Source of the DNA: Deltaproteobacteria bacterium
Lineage (GTDB): Bacteria; Desulfobacterota; Desulfomonilia; UBA1062
NCBI GenBank assembly: GCA_018433775.1
Contig: JAHDQN010000025.1
Coordinates: 62,001-126,000 of the forward strand
Direction: 5' to 3'
DNA: 64,000 nt
This document shows positions 52,369 through 62,110 of the stretch, in pieces. Numbering within the stretch: position 1 is the first letter of the stretch; each line of letters begins with the position of its first letter. The notes beneath the pieces were generated by a model. It saw only the letters and a list, made by a program, of their open reading frames with translations, searched no databases and had not been told where the DNA came from. Position numbers and translations under genes: made by a program.

Positions 52369-52923
52369 ATGAGGAACGCAGAACGAGTGGTTGGGCTGAT
52401 AGCGTTGGTATCACTGATATTTTTTATTTCCGGTTGTGCAAAGCGCGGGGTTCAGCAGGTGGAAGGGCCGACTCCCCCTTCACAGGAAGAGGTAATCACC
52501 GGCACGCCCGATATGGAGCTCGATATGCCCGGATCTGAAGGGGACGTGTCCGCTGCACCGCAGGCCATGGAAGAAGAGATCGCGAAGTTCGAGCAGGATA
52601 AAATCTACTTCGATTTCGACAAGTTCAATCTCACGGCTGATGCGAGAAAGGTCCTTGCCGAGAAGGCCAGTTTCCTCAACGCCCACCCCAACCTGAATGT
52701 GCGCATCGAAGGGCATTGCGACGAGCGGGGCACCCGTGAGTACAACCTGGCGCTGGGCGAGCGCAGGGCCAAATCCGCCCAGGATTATCTCGTATTCCTC
52801 GGCATCAATCCGGAGAGGATATCTATCATCAGCTACGGTGAGGAGAGGCCGCTTGAAACGGGCAGCGGCGAGGAAGCGTGGAAGCTGAACAGAAGGGCAG
52901 AGTTCCGCATTCTGGGGAACTGA
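52369..52923 (+). CDS. pal: peptidoglycan-associated lipoprotein Pal
   Basis: The 184-aa lipoprotein has a signal ending in the lipobox ISGC (Cys23). A flexible Pro/Glu-rich linker of 45 residues is followed by an OmpA-like domain (about 75-184) with IYFDFDKFNLTADA, IEGHCDERGTREYN, LGERRA and LNRRAEF. It binds meso-DAP in peptidoglycan and anchors the outer membrane. AAGGAGG precedes the start. Confidence 0.95.
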   Translation: MRNAERVVGLIALVSLIFFISGCAKRGVQQVEGPTPPSQEEVITGTPDMELDMPGSEGDVSAAPQAMEEEIAKFEQDKIYFDFDKFNLTADARKVLAEKASFLNAHPNLNVRIEGHCDERGTREYNLALGERRAKSAQDYLVFLGINPERISIISYGEERPLETGSGEEAWKLNRRAEFRILGN

Positions 52924-52943
52924 GCTGCTGGCGGTATGACAGC

Positions 52944-53669
52944 ATGAAAAGGTTGCTTCCCTTTTTCTTTCTTCTTTTGCTCCTGACGGGATGCGCATCC
53001 CAGCAGGATCTCCAGGCGGTACGGTGGGAGGTCGAATCGATCAAGACGCGGCTCGTCAAAGCGGAAGCGAAGATCAAGGAGAAGGACCGTCTCGTGGAAC
53101 AGGGTCTGGGGCAGCAGGCAGAGCTCCAGGCCCGCATCAACGAGCTCCATGAGCAGATGTTCGCGCTCCAGGGGAGCATTGAGGAGATCCGAAACGCCTC
53201 GGGCAAAGGGATGGCCGGCAAGGCCAGTGAAGGGCGGTTGAGCGCGATAGAGAAGGAGCTGGAAGATCTCAGGGTCCTCCTCCTGGAGCAGGCTCAGCCG
53301 CAGAAGTCCCTCTTCGAAACCGGCGTGGAGAAGTACCGGGCCGGCAAGTTCGCGGATGCGTTGAGCGATTTCAGCTCGTTCCTCTCCTCGAATCCCGAGC
53401 CGGCGCTTGCAGCCGAGACCCATTTCTGGATAGGCGAAACGCTCTACGCTCAAGGCAAGTACGAGGATGCGGTACTGAAGTACGATCTCGTGGCCAAGAA
53501 GTACGCGAAGAGCCAGAAGGTGCCCGACTGCCTCCTCAAGCAGGGCATGGCGTTTCATAAGATGGGCGACAGCGAGACCGGGAATATCATTCTGAAGAAG
53601 CTTATCGAAGGATATCCCGCAACCGAGGCGGCGGCAAAGGCGAAAAAGATCGTGAAGGATGGTCTCTAA
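52944..53669 (+). CDS. cpoB: CpoB/YbgF-like Tol-Pal coordinator, lipoprotein form
   Basis: The 241-aa protein has a signal with lipobox LTGC (Cys about 17), so it is predicted to be a lipoprotein, unlike soluble E. coli CpoB. A coiled coil (about 25-110, with EIEK/EVE heptads) is followed by TPR repeats from about 130 (FETGVEKYRAGKFADALSDF, then ETHFWIGETLYAQGKYEDAV). CpoB tunes PBP1B with Tol. The ATG at 52944 is 20 nt after pal and lacks a strong ribosome site, suggesting coupling. Confidence 0.9.
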   Translation: MKRLLPFFFLLLLLTGCASQQDLQAVRWEVESIKTRLVKAEAKIKEKDRLVEQGLGQQAELQARINELHEQMFALQGSIEEIRNASGKGMAGKASEGRLSAIEKELEDLRVLLLEQAQPQKSLFETGVEKYRAGKFADALSDFSSFLSSNPEPALAAETHFWIGETLYAQGKYEDAVLKYDLVAKKYAKSQKVPDCLLKQGMAFHKMGDSETGNIILKKLIEGYPATEAAAKAKKIVKDGL

Positions 53670-54123
53670 CCTCAACATGAGGAAATCGGTTGCGGTATCC
53701 CGGGAACATGATTGCAGCGGTTTTAAGCTGGCAAGGGCGCTGGCCGGGAGTCTCGGGTGCGAGCATATAAAGCCATCGTGGTGGATCCGGCAAAGAAGAT
53801 GAAAAACATCCCCGGGAATGGTGAGCTCTCTTGAAGACGGGAGGCCGAGGTCATCATAAAGGCTAAGGATGAAGAACGGCGCAATTATCACGATGATGAT
53901 GTTCAATCAGGATAACAGCGATCCGAAGCTCTGCCACGCGGTTATCAATCCAGGCATGGTAACGCGGCCCGCTGCCGTTTGGTAATGATAAAGAAACTTT
54001 TGTAATTTGCACCACTCACGTTTCTCATTCACCGATATATTTTTTTCGCAGGCCCTGATGAGGGTTATGCATGGGTTTTGTTTGGTATGAGGGGAGACAA
54101 TCCACCTCACGAAAGGTGATTTC
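53670..54123. other. intergenic stretch, possibly a decayed gene
   Basis: A frame starting at the ATG near 53677 (MRKSVAVSREHDCSGFKLAR) is interrupted by a stop at about 53802. It has protein-like composition and a second frame seems to continue it (AIVVDPAKKMKNIPGNG). I recognise no family, and the case for a broken gene is weak. The right part is AT-rich around 53980-54040 and probably holds the alpha-glucan phosphorylase promoter. AAGGTG lies just before 54124. Confidence 0.3.
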
Positions 54124-56676
54124 ATGAAGATAAAGTCATTTCGCGTAGTGCCCACCCTTCCCGAAACCTTAAGACCGATCCTCGACCTTGCCTACAATGT
54201 GTGGTTCAGCTGGAATCAGCAGGGCCTGAGGCTCTTCCGGCACATGGACAGGGACCTCTGGGAGAAGACCGGGCACAATCCCGTGGATATGCTCTCCAGC
54301 ATCTCACAGGGAAGAATCATGGACCTCATGGAGGACGACGGCTTCCTCTCTCAGATGAAGAGGACGGCCGATGCGTTCGAAGACTACATGTCGGAGAAGG
54401 GGGTGTACTCCTTCCTCCTGTCCCAGCCCATCGATTTCACCATCGCCTATTTCTCCATGGAATTCGGCCTTACCGAGAGTATTCCCATCTACTCCGGGGG
54501 CCTGGGCATCCTTGCCGGCGACCATCTCAAGAGTTCAAGCGACCTGAGACTGCCCCTGTGCGGTGTAGGGCTGCTGTACCGGCACGGGTACTTCACCCAG
54601 TACCTGAGCTGGGACGGCTGGCAGCAGGAAGAATCGACCAACAACGATTTCTACCACATGGCGCTCATCCTGGAGACCGGCAAAGACGGCAAGCCCGTGA
54701 AGATTTCCGTCGATCTCGGGGGGAGAACGTGCTTCGCCCAGATCTGGAGATGCCAGGTGGGAAGGATTCCGCTCTATCTCCTGGACACGAACCTGGAAGA
54801 AAATCATCCGGACGACCGCAACATCACCGGCGGGCTCTACGCCGGAAACATGGAAGACAGGCTCCGCCAGGAGATCATCCTGGGAGTGGGCGGCATGAGG
54901 GCCCTGCAGGCGCTGGAGATCGACCCCATGGTCTATCACATGAACGAGGGTCATTCCTTCCTGGTTGGGCTTGAGCGAATCGGAATGCTCATGCGGGACC
55001 ATAGGCTCGATTTTGCCACGGCACGTGAGGTGGTGAGGGCGTCACTCGTATTCACGACCCACACCCCGGTGCCGGCAGGCAACGATGTGTTCGAAATCAG
55101 CCTCATGGAAAAATACCTGAAGGGATATGTCGAGAGCCTGGGCATCGGGTGGCGGGACTTTCTGGCCCTGGGCAGAAAGAACCCCTTCGACGACAAGGAG
55201 AACTTCGGGGCCACGGTCTTCGCGCTCAAGAACTCCGCCTATCGCAACGGCGTGAGCAAGCTGCACGGCAAGGTGTCGCGGGATATGTGGAAGGAGATCT
55301 GGTCTAACGTCGGCGCAGAGGACATCCCCATCTCCTCCATCACCAACGGGATTCACATCCCCTCGTGGATATCCGCTGAAATGGCCGACCTCTTCGAGCG
55401 GTATCTGGGCCCGAAGTGGAAAGAGGACCCGGACAACCAGAAGGTGTGGGAGCGGATCGACGACATCCCGGATGCCGAGCTCTGGTCCACGCACCAGCGC
55501 AGACGCGAACGCCTGGTGGCGTTCTCCCGCAAGCGTCTGGCAAGGCAGATCGAGGCGCGGGGCGGCAAGCCCGATGACATCAGGCGGGCCATGGAGACCC
55601 TGCACCCCGATGCCCTGACCATCGGATTTGCAAAAAGGTTTGCGGCCTACAAGCGCGGGCTCCTGCTGTTCCACGATATCGAGCGTCTCAAGAAGATCAT
55701 CTCCAACAAGGATCTGCCGGTGCAGATCATCATCTCGGGCAAGGCCCACCCGCGGGATCACGAGGGCAAGGCCATCATCCAGCGCATCACCCACATCGCC
55801 CGGGAAGAACCCTTCCGCAGCCGGGTGGTCTTCATCGAAGACTATAACATGAACATCGCCCGGTATCTCGTGGAGGGCGTGGACATCTGGCTGAACAATC
55901 CTCGCAGGCCGCTGGAGGCCTGCGGCACATCGGGCATGAAGGCCACGGCCAACGGCGCCCTGAACTTGAGCGTGCAGGACGGCTGGTGGGTCGAGGGCTA
56001 TGCCCCGGATCTCGGCTGGTCAATCGGCAACGGCGAGGTGTACGAGGATCACCAGTACCAGGACGAGGTAGAGAGCAAGGCCATCTACGACCTCCTGGAA
56101 CAGGAGATCATCCCGCTGTTCTACGACCGCGGGCTCGACGGCCTGCCGCGCGGCTGGATCGCCATGATGAAGCGGTCAATGAGAACCCTGTGTCCGCAGT
56201 TCAACTCCAACCGCATGGTCGAAGAATACACCGACAGGTGCTATGTGGAGGCCGGACTGAACTCCCGGAAGCTCAGCGCCGACGGCTACCGGAATGCCAA
56301 GGAGCTGGTCTCCTGGCTGGGCAACCTGAGGAAGAACTGGAATCAGGTGAGGATTACCGACATCGGCCATTCCGACGGCGACGAGGTCGAGGTCCACAGC
56401 GAGATCGTCATCAAGGCGACCGTGCACCTGGGGCCGGTCAAGCCTTCCGATGTGAGCGTCCAGACATATTACGGCCGTATCGACGACGGCGGCAACCTCT
56501 GCGAGATCAGCAAGGTCACCATGGAGCACGGCGGCGAACTGGGCAAGGGAGAGCATGTTTTCCAGACGCGCATCCAGTGCGAAAAAACCGGAAGGTTCGG
56601 ATACACGGTGCGGATTCTGCCCAGCCACTCGAACCTCGTCTGCCCGATCGATTCAGGGCTCATCAGCTGGGCATAG
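54124..56676 (+). CDS. glgP: alpha-glucan (glycogen) phosphorylase, GT35
   Basis: The 850-aa enzyme releases glucose-1-phosphate from glycogen or maltodextrins. FSMEFGLTESIPIYSGGLGILAGDH (read in two parts) is the N-terminal motif of the bacterial 'thermophilic-type' alpha-glucan phosphorylases (TIGR02094). TTHTPVPAGND, GFAKRFAAYKR and SGKAHPRDHEGK bind phosphate and glucan. PLP Lys is K606 in EACGTSGMKATANG. The C-terminal 120 residues form a beta-sandwich-like extension. The length equals the family norm. It appears to be monocistronic, with a hairpin after the stop. A starch phosphorylase name is equally used. Confidence 0.92.
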   Translation: MKIKSFRVVPTLPETLRPILDLAYNVWFSWNQQGLRLFRHMDRDLWEKTGHNPVDMLSSISQGRIMDLMEDDGFLSQMKRTADAFEDYMSEKGVYSFLLSQPIDFTIAYFSMEFGLTESIPIYSGGLGILAGDHLKSSSDLRLPLCGVGLLYRHGYFTQYLSWDGWQQEESTNNDFYHMALILETGKDGKPVKISVDLGGRTCFAQIWRCQVGRIPLYLLDTNLEENHPDDRNITGGLYAGNMEDRLRQEIILGVGGMRALQALEIDPMVYHMNEGHSFLVGLERIGMLMRDHRLDFATAREVVRASLVFTTHTPVPAGNDVFEISLMEKYLKGYVESLGIGWRDFLALGRKNPFDDKENFGATVFALKNSAYRNGVSKLHGKVSRDMWKEIWSNVGAEDIPISSITNGIHIPSWISAEMADLFERYLGPKWKEDPDNQKVWERIDDIPDAELWSTHQRRRERLVAFSRKRLARQIEARGGKPDDIRRAMETLHPDALTIGFAKRFAAYKRGLLLFHDIERLKKIISNKDLPVQIIISGKAHPRDHEGKAIIQRITHIAREEPFRSRVVFIEDYNMNIARYLVEGVDIWLNNPRRPLEACGTSGMKATANGALNLSVQDGWWVEGYAPDLGWSIGNGEVYEDHQYQDEVESKAIYDLLEQEIIPLFYDRGLDGLPRGWIAMMKRSMRTLCPQFNSNRMVEEYTDRCYVEAGLNSRKLSADGYRNAKELVSWLGNLRKNWNQVRITDIGHSDGDEVEVHSEIVIKATVHLGPVKPSDVSVQTYYGRIDDGGNLCEISKVTMEHGGELGKGEHVFQTRIQCEKTGRFGYTVRILPSHSNLVCPIDSGLISWA

Positions 56677-56699
56677 CCATATCCCATCAGGTACAAGCC

Positions 56700-56726
56700 G
56701 CGGCCCGGCATAGGATGCCGGGCCGC
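56700..56726 (+). terminator. terminator hairpin after glgP
   Basis: A 12-bp GC-rich stem (GCGGCCCGGCAT against ATGCCGGGCCGC) with a 3-nt loop starts 24 nt after the stop. The flanking ACAAG/TTGT may extend it. The U-run is short (CTTGT). Confidence 0.75.
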
Positions 56727-56775
56727 TTGTCATCCCCTTCGGCTTTGATGACCCGCCGCCGCATCCCGAATATTC

Positions 56776-56806
56776 TTGACAAAGCGCATGACAATTTCCA
56801 TAGATT
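56776..56806 (+). promoter_or_regulatory. promoter for tRNA-Leu
   Basis: TTGACA at 56776-56781 and a TAGATT-like -10 at 56801-56806 are 19 bp apart (ATAGAT gives 18). The mature tRNA starts 7 nt later, typical for short tRNA leaders. Confidence 0.55.
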
Positions 56807-56812
56807 ACCCAT

Positions 56813-56897
<85 letters not shown>

Positions 56898-57051
56898 ATA
56901 AAGGAAATTTTATGGCGGGCCGGTTTGTTTTAAGTGAGTGAACTGTAAGTGTTTCATCCGATTGATAAAGCGCCCGATATGATTTCTGAGTTTGGAGATG
57001 TAAGGATACTGACTGTCTGATTGGGACCCGGCTATTACAGCATATCCAGCG

Positions 57052-59652
57052 TCAGTTTGTAAATGCCCGGCGTACAGCATCTTTGATATCTTTGCTGCCA
57101 GCTGGTTTCAGGAGCAATTCCTTTATTCCAAAAGACTTAGCTTCCTGCTGGCTTATGACATCATTGAAACCGGTGCAGAGTATTATAGGAAGGTCAGGGC
57201 GTTTTTCTTGGAGCTTCCGGGAGAGCTCCAAGCCCGTCATACCGGGCATGGTAAGATCGGTGATGACAAAATCAAATTTATCGGGATTCTCACTGAACTC
57301 TTCGAGCGCTTCTTGTCCATTCTGGAGCGCTGTCACCCGATAGCCGGACAACTTCAGTGCTCTTTGCAGGCTTGAAAGGATTAACTCTTCATCGTCGATA
57401 AGCAGAATGCTCTTCTTATCCTGCACTGTCGGTGTGCTTTCAACATCAGAAGCTTGAGCAGGAAGTTCTCCGTGACTTATAGGGAGATAGACCGTAAAGA
57501 GAGAGCCCTTTCCCTCCTCGCTTTCGACTGTAACGGTCCCGCCGTGGCTCTTTACTATGCCATGAACGACAGCGAGCCCTAGACCGGTGCCTTTCCCGAT
57601 ATCCTTTTTCGTAAAGAAGGGCTCAAAAACCCGATTCAACACTTCAGGGCTCATTCCCATGCCCGTGTCTTTGACCGTGAGCTTCAGATAGTCTCTTGCC
57701 TTCGTATCCTGATGATTATAAAAAGGCTCCATACGGACGTTCGTAAGCCCTATCTCTATGGAGCCCATCTCTGTCCCCATGGCATCAGCTGCATTCTTGC
57801 ACAAGTTCATGATCACCTGCTGGATCTGTATTGGATCACCCATGATGATATCGTCCTGCACATGAATGTTCTCTTGTATGTTGATCGTACTGGGGAGAGA
57901 GGAGCGCAGGAAAGAAAGCGTTTCTTCAAGAAGAGCTCTGAGGCTTACCGGCTGGTTGGCCCGCTCACTCCTTCTGCTGAAGGAGAGGATCTTTTTGACG
58001 AGATCCCTCTGGCGATAAGCCGCCTTCAGGGTTTGAAAAAGTATCTCATAGCGATTGGATCCCTCCTGCTCCTCCTCAAGGAGTTCCTCTAAATTGATGA
58101 TTATGGGATAGAGGATGTTGTTCAGATCGTGCGCAATGCCGCCTGCAAATCTGTCGAGAGCTTCAATCCTCTGAGCCTGTGCTAGCTGGGCTTCAACCTT
58201 GCGCTTCTCTGCTTCAGCCTTTTCACGCTCGGCAATCTCTTTCTGAAGGAGGATATTTCTCGTCTCCAACTCATTGAGGGATTCGAGAAGGGCCTGTTGT
58301 GCCTGTCGTAACTCGCTGATGTCCCGGGCTGCTGCAAAAACACCCTGTATCTCACCGTTCTCGTTGCGGTAAGTAGTTGCGTTGTATAGCACTTGGGTTA
58401 CCTTTCCCGACGTGTGCTGTATGGCAAGCGGGTAGTCCTTGACGAACCCTTCGCGAAAAACTTTCTCATAACCGGTCCGGGCCTTGGCGGGCTCGGTGAA
58501 GTAGTCCGAGAAGTCCGTCCCGATGAGATCTTTTCTGTGCACGCCAGTGATATCTTCGGTCGCCTTGTTCACATCCATGATCTTGCCGTCGGGACTGATC
58601 GTGACCAGTGGGTCCGGGCTTGCTTCGATGAGCCTGCGTGCGTACATCGATGCGGAGCGCAGCTCGCGCTCGGCCCGCTTGCGCTCAGAGATATCACGGG
58701 TTATACCTAGGATGCCTTTGAGATTGCCCGTATCATCACGTAAAAAAGAAAACGTGGTTTCTGTCCAAATAGTTGAGCCATCCTTACATGTCTCCTCAAG
58801 CTCAATAGTATGAGCTATCGATGTATCTTGCGAGCCCTTGAGCGCGGAGTCCAATTCTTTGGTGAAGACACTCATAGCAACTTCCAGGGATTCAGGGGTC
58901 AGAGCTTCTGCAATAGTCTGTGACATAGCCTCTTGGACGGTGAAGCCTCTGATTTTCGATACAGATGGGCTGATGAACGTGAATCGAAGATCGAGATCCA
59001 TGGTAAAGATGATGTCGTTAGCGTTTATTGCCAGGAGCCGGTAAAGGGCCTCGCTCTCTCTGAGCGAATTCTCTACTTTCTTTCGCTCTTCGATCTCCTT
59101 TTCCAGTTGGCAATTTCTTTCGGCCAGTTCAAGCGTGCGCGCTTTTACCATCTCTTCAAGTTTATTATAGTGATTTCGCAGCTTCTCTTCAGCTCTCCTG
59201 CGTCCAGTGATATCCCGGACCAAGATAATGCGTGTTCTTTGTCCATGTATATTCAAAGGCTTGCCATGGGATTCCACAAAAATGATGGAGCCGTCTTTCC
59301 TGATCATTCGATGCTCGGTTATCTGCTCCCGGCAAGCCAGGAAACCGGGAAGCACTTTGGACAAGTCATCAGGATGTATAAAGGGCAGAATATCCGCTCC
59401 TATTACCTCGTCTCTTGAGCAGCCTATCAGTTTGAGCAAATAGTCGTTAATATCGATTATGGTCCGATCTTTAGCGAGAACTACGCCCTCAAACATTGAT
59501 TCAGAGAATATCCGGAACCTCATCATGCTGATTTCCAGGGCCTCTTTTGTCAACTTGCACTGAGTCGCATACTCTTCCAACTCGGCAATGCGCTTGTTGG
59601 CATCTGCCAAATCCTGGACAAGCTGTTCTTTCGATTTGCTCATATCCCCCAT
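57052..59652 (-). CDS. multi-PAS hybrid histidine kinase with C-terminal receiver
   Basis: The 866-aa cytoplasmic protein has an N-terminal coiled coil, then three PAS domains (roughly 45-165, 215-335 and 345-465, each ending in a DITxRK/DISERK-type helix) joined by coiled coils. The HisKA domain has His in FAGGIAHDLNNIL. A HATPase follows (NLCKNAADAM, DTGMGM, FEPFFTKKDIGKGTGLGLAVV) and a receiver domain at about 745-866 has acceptor Asp in VITDLTMPGMTG. The class is common in deltaproteobacteria. The signal is unknown. I use the ATG at 59652 (GGAGG upstream); the ATG at 59643 is also possible. No adjacent partner. Confidence 0.9.
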   Translation of the reverse strand: MGDMSKSKEQLVQDLADANKRIAELEEYATQCKLTKEALEISMMRFRIFSESMFEGVVLAKDRTIIDINDYLLKLIGCSRDEVIGADILPFIHPDDLSKVLPGFLACREQITEHRMIRKDGSIIFVESHGKPLNIHGQRTRIILVRDITGRRRAEEKLRNHYNKLEEMVKARTLELAERNCQLEKEIEERKKVENSLRESEALYRLLAINANDIIFTMDLDLRFTFISPSVSKIRGFTVQEAMSQTIAEALTPESLEVAMSVFTKELDSALKGSQDTSIAHTIELEETCKDGSTIWTETTFSFLRDDTGNLKGILGITRDISERKRAERELRSASMYARRLIEASPDPLVTISPDGKIMDVNKATEDITGVHRKDLIGTDFSDYFTEPAKARTGYEKVFREGFVKDYPLAIQHTSGKVTQVLYNATTYRNENGEIQGVFAAARDISELRQAQQALLESLNELETRNILLQKEIAEREKAEAEKRKVEAQLAQAQRIEALDRFAGGIAHDLNNILYPIIINLEELLEEEQEGSNRYEILFQTLKAAYRQRDLVKKILSFSRRSERANQPVSLRALLEETLSFLRSSLPSTINIQENIHVQDDIIMGDPIQIQQVIMNLCKNAADAMGTEMGSIEIGLTNVRMEPFYNHQDTKARDYLKLTVKDTGMGMSPEVLNRVFEPFFTKKDIGKGTGLGLAVVHGIVKSHGGTVTVESEEGKGSLFTVYLPISHGELPAQASDVESTPTVQDKKSILLIDDEELILSSLQRALKLSGYRVTALQNGQEALEEFSENPDKFDFVITDLTMPGMTGLELSRKLQEKRPDLPIILCTGFNDVISQQEAKSFGIKELLLKPAGSKDIKDAVRRAFTN

Positions 59653-59897
59653 TCCTAAGGGCTCCTCCAATCAAAAATGTATAATTCTACACGATATTTT
59701 AAGAATACTATAATACAGATTAAATTACAATCAGGCTAAATTTGCTGGATTGCGAGTGCTTATTAGCAGGCTTTAATCTATTTCCCGACGCAGAGAACCA
59801 CTGGTCGGGAATATTTTCCCTTTGCACTTGCAGAGGACTTCGGGCACATTGCAATGGTAATCGGGAATTCTGCCGAGTATCGCAGGGGTACTTCGAT

Positions 59898-61072
59898 ATG
59901 TCTTTCAAGACCGCTGGTTCCCGTTTGACTCATCCTTCTTGCTCCTGTTCACAACGGAGGCATTTGCGGGAAATCGTGCCGGTGCCGTGACGGTGAGTCC
60001 GTTTTTCGGCAGATTTATCTTCGACAGTGATCTGAATTACAACAACGATACCATTGTGGGACTGGGTCTCGGATATCATCTTTCCCGAGACCTGGCGGTC
60101 GAGCTTTCCTACGGCCGCATCGACGCCACCCGCGACACTCCGGCCGGCAGGGTGGAAGGTCCTGTTGATCTGTATCGTCTTGAAGGACTCTATCACCTGG
60201 GCGGCATTACGCCGTGTGAGAATGTAGTCCCATACCTTGCCGCAGGACTCGGATTGATGTCCTTCGACAGCAAGCCTGAGGGCGGCGGACGCGACAATGA
60301 TTTCGCGGCAGATTACGGAGTCGGTCTGAAATATTTTGTGAACCCTGACGTAGCCTTCCGTGCTGATATCAGGCATGTAGTGAATTTCAGGGGAGAGGGC
60401 GATACCTCGAACCATAACCTGCTCTATACCTTCGGCATCGCTCTCCTCTTCGGCGGCGGAGAAAAGGCCGCTGCAGCCGAACCTGAAGCCGTACCCGCCC
60501 CCCAGCCGGCTCCGGCCCCCCCTGCAGACAGCGACGGTGACGGCGTGCCGGACAGCAGGGATGCATGTCCCAGAACACCCATGGGTGTGTCAGTTGACAA
60601 GAACGGCTGCCCTCTCGACAGTGACGGAGACGGCGTCTATGATTATCTTGACAAGTGTCCCGGCACTCCGGCGGGCGCCAAGGTCGATGAAGGCGGCTGT
60701 CCGGTGCCTGAAAAGGCGGAGCCGACACAACGAGGCACCTACAGTTTCGGAAACATCTACTTCGACACCGGCAAATCAGCGATCAAACCTGACAGTCGGC
60801 CGGTGCTCGACGAAGCGGTCAAGTACATGAAGGAGAATCCCGGGGTGAGGCTCGAGATCCAGGGCCATACCGACAACGTGGGCTCTGAGGAGTTCAATCA
60901 GAAGCTTTCCGATGCACGGGCCGAGGCCGTACGGGCATATATGATCGAAAAAGGCATCGCCGCCGAAAGGCTCACGGCAAAGGGCTACAGCATGTCGGTA
61001 CCCGCTGCACCCAATGACACGAAGGAAGGACGGGCGAAAAACCGGAGGATCGAGTTCAAGCCCATCCGATAA
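59898..61072 (+). CDS. OmpA-family outer-membrane protein; probable frameshift in signal peptide
   Basis: From residue 1 of the main frame (a TTG at 59939) the protein has only a stub of signal peptide (LLLFTTEAFA). The ATG at 59898, with AGGGGT upstream, is in another frame and gives MSFKTAGSRLTHPS. Adding one base near 59938 would join the two into a normal 23-aa signal. The mature part has an eight-strand OmpA-like barrel (about 12-165), two thrombospondin-3-type calcium repeats (DSDGDGVPDSRDACP, DSDGDGVYDYLDKCP) and an OmpA peptidoglycan domain (IYFDTGKSAIKPDS, IQGHTDNVGSEEFN, AKNRRIEF). The frame change is a real mutation, a read error, or a different start. Confidence 0.82.
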
Positions 61073-61234
61073 GGGCTGATCCGATCTCAAGGCCCTGTCT
61101 CCACCGGGGAGCGGACAGGGTCCGACGGGAAGAGTTCAAGGTGTTTGACGGGCAGACATCTTGGCGGATCAGGATTCACAATTCATACGGCGTCATTGCT
61201 TCAACGCATGATGTTCCAGACAAGGAGATGGAAT

Positions 61235-61675
61235 ATGCTTAAGGAATTCAAAGAATTCGCTATGAAGGGCAATGTGGTGGACATGGCTGTAGGCATTATC
61301 ATCGGTGCAGCCTTCGGAGCAATTGTCAAGTCCCTGGTTGATGACATCATCATGCCGCCCATCGGGCTCCTTCTGGGCAACGTGGACTTTTCAGACCTCT
61401 TCCTCGTGATCAAGGAAGGCAGTGTTGCCGGCCCTTATTTCACCCTGGCCCAGGCCAAGGCGGCCGCTGCCGTGACGCTGAACTACGGGCAGTTCATCAA
61501 TGTAGTGGTTTCCTTTCTGATCGTTGCCTTTGCCGTGTTCCTTCTCGTCAAGGGCATCAACAAATTCAGAAAAGCGGCCGAGGCCAAGACCAAAGACTGC
61601 CCCTACTGCCTTTCCCAGATTCCCGTAAAGGCAGTCCGCTGCGGCCATTGTACATCCGATTTGCCGCAGGGCTGA
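61235..61675 (+). CDS. mscL: large-conductance mechanosensitive channel with zinc-ribbon tail
   Basis: The 146-aa pentameric channel opens under osmotic downshock. [30 protein letters not shown] forms the N-terminal helix and TM1 (described over about 30 residues), and [19 protein letters not shown] is TM2. The C-terminus carries [18 protein letters not shown], a CXXC...CXXC zinc ribbon absent from E. coli MscL. AAGGAG precedes the ATG at 61235; longer in-frame starts lack it. Confidence 0.94.
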   Translation: MLKEFKEFAMKGNVVDMAVGIIIGAAFGAIVKSLVDDIIMPPIGLLLGNVDFSDLFLVIKEGSVAGPYFTLAQAKAAAAVTLNYGQFINVVVSFLIVAFAVFLLVKGINKFRKAAEAKTKDCPYCLSQIPVKAVRCGHCTSDLPQG

Positions 61676-61824
61676 TCGCGTTCCAAATACGCCGGTAGGC
61701 CGTACAGGGGTGAGCCGCCGGACATTTAAGGGGGGTGGAAGAAGTTCCCCGGAAGCCTGCGGATGCCCCTTTTTAAGGGTTTGTATGCCTGTGTGCAGCA
61801 AGCCTTCCATTATCACTTACATTC

Positions 61825-61854
61825 TTGACAATCCATATGGTCTTCCTATATACA
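61825..61854 (+). promoter_or_regulatory. promoter for rpsU
   Basis: TTGACA (61825-61830) is followed by TATATA at 61847-61852 (16 bp) or TATACA at 61849-61854 (18 bp). It lies about 55 nt before the rpsU start. Weak inverted G/C runs upstream (about 61725-61790) may end the mscL transcript. Confidence 0.65.
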
Positions 61855-61906
61855 TTCTATCTCTTGAAAAACACTTTCACCACAGAGGGGGGGTGTACAT
61901 AAACGG

Positions 61907-62110
61907 ATGCCTGGCATAAAAGTTCGGGATACCGAGCCTTTTGAGGGTGCACTCAAGCGCTTCAAAAAGCAGGTTGAAAAGGCGGGTGTTCTCTCAGAGG
62001 TCCGCAAGCGCGAGTTCTACGAGAAGCCGAGTGTGAAGAAAAAGAGAAAGGCGATCGCCGCTCGCAAAAGAGCCTTGAAGAGAATGCACAAGATGAGGTC
62101 ATACTACTGA
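61907..62110 (+). CDS. rpsU: ribosomal protein S21
   Basis: The 67-aa basic protein matches bS21: [22 protein letters not shown], then [14 protein letters not shown] and a C-terminal [10 protein letters not shown]. It binds the 30S platform near the anti-Shine-Dalgarno region. Its stop overlaps the yqeY start (TGATG). The leader contains a run of seven G. Confidence 0.96.
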   Translation: MPGIKVRDTEPFEGALKRFKKQVEKAGVLSEVRKREFYEKPSVKKKRKAIAARKRALKRMHKMRSYY

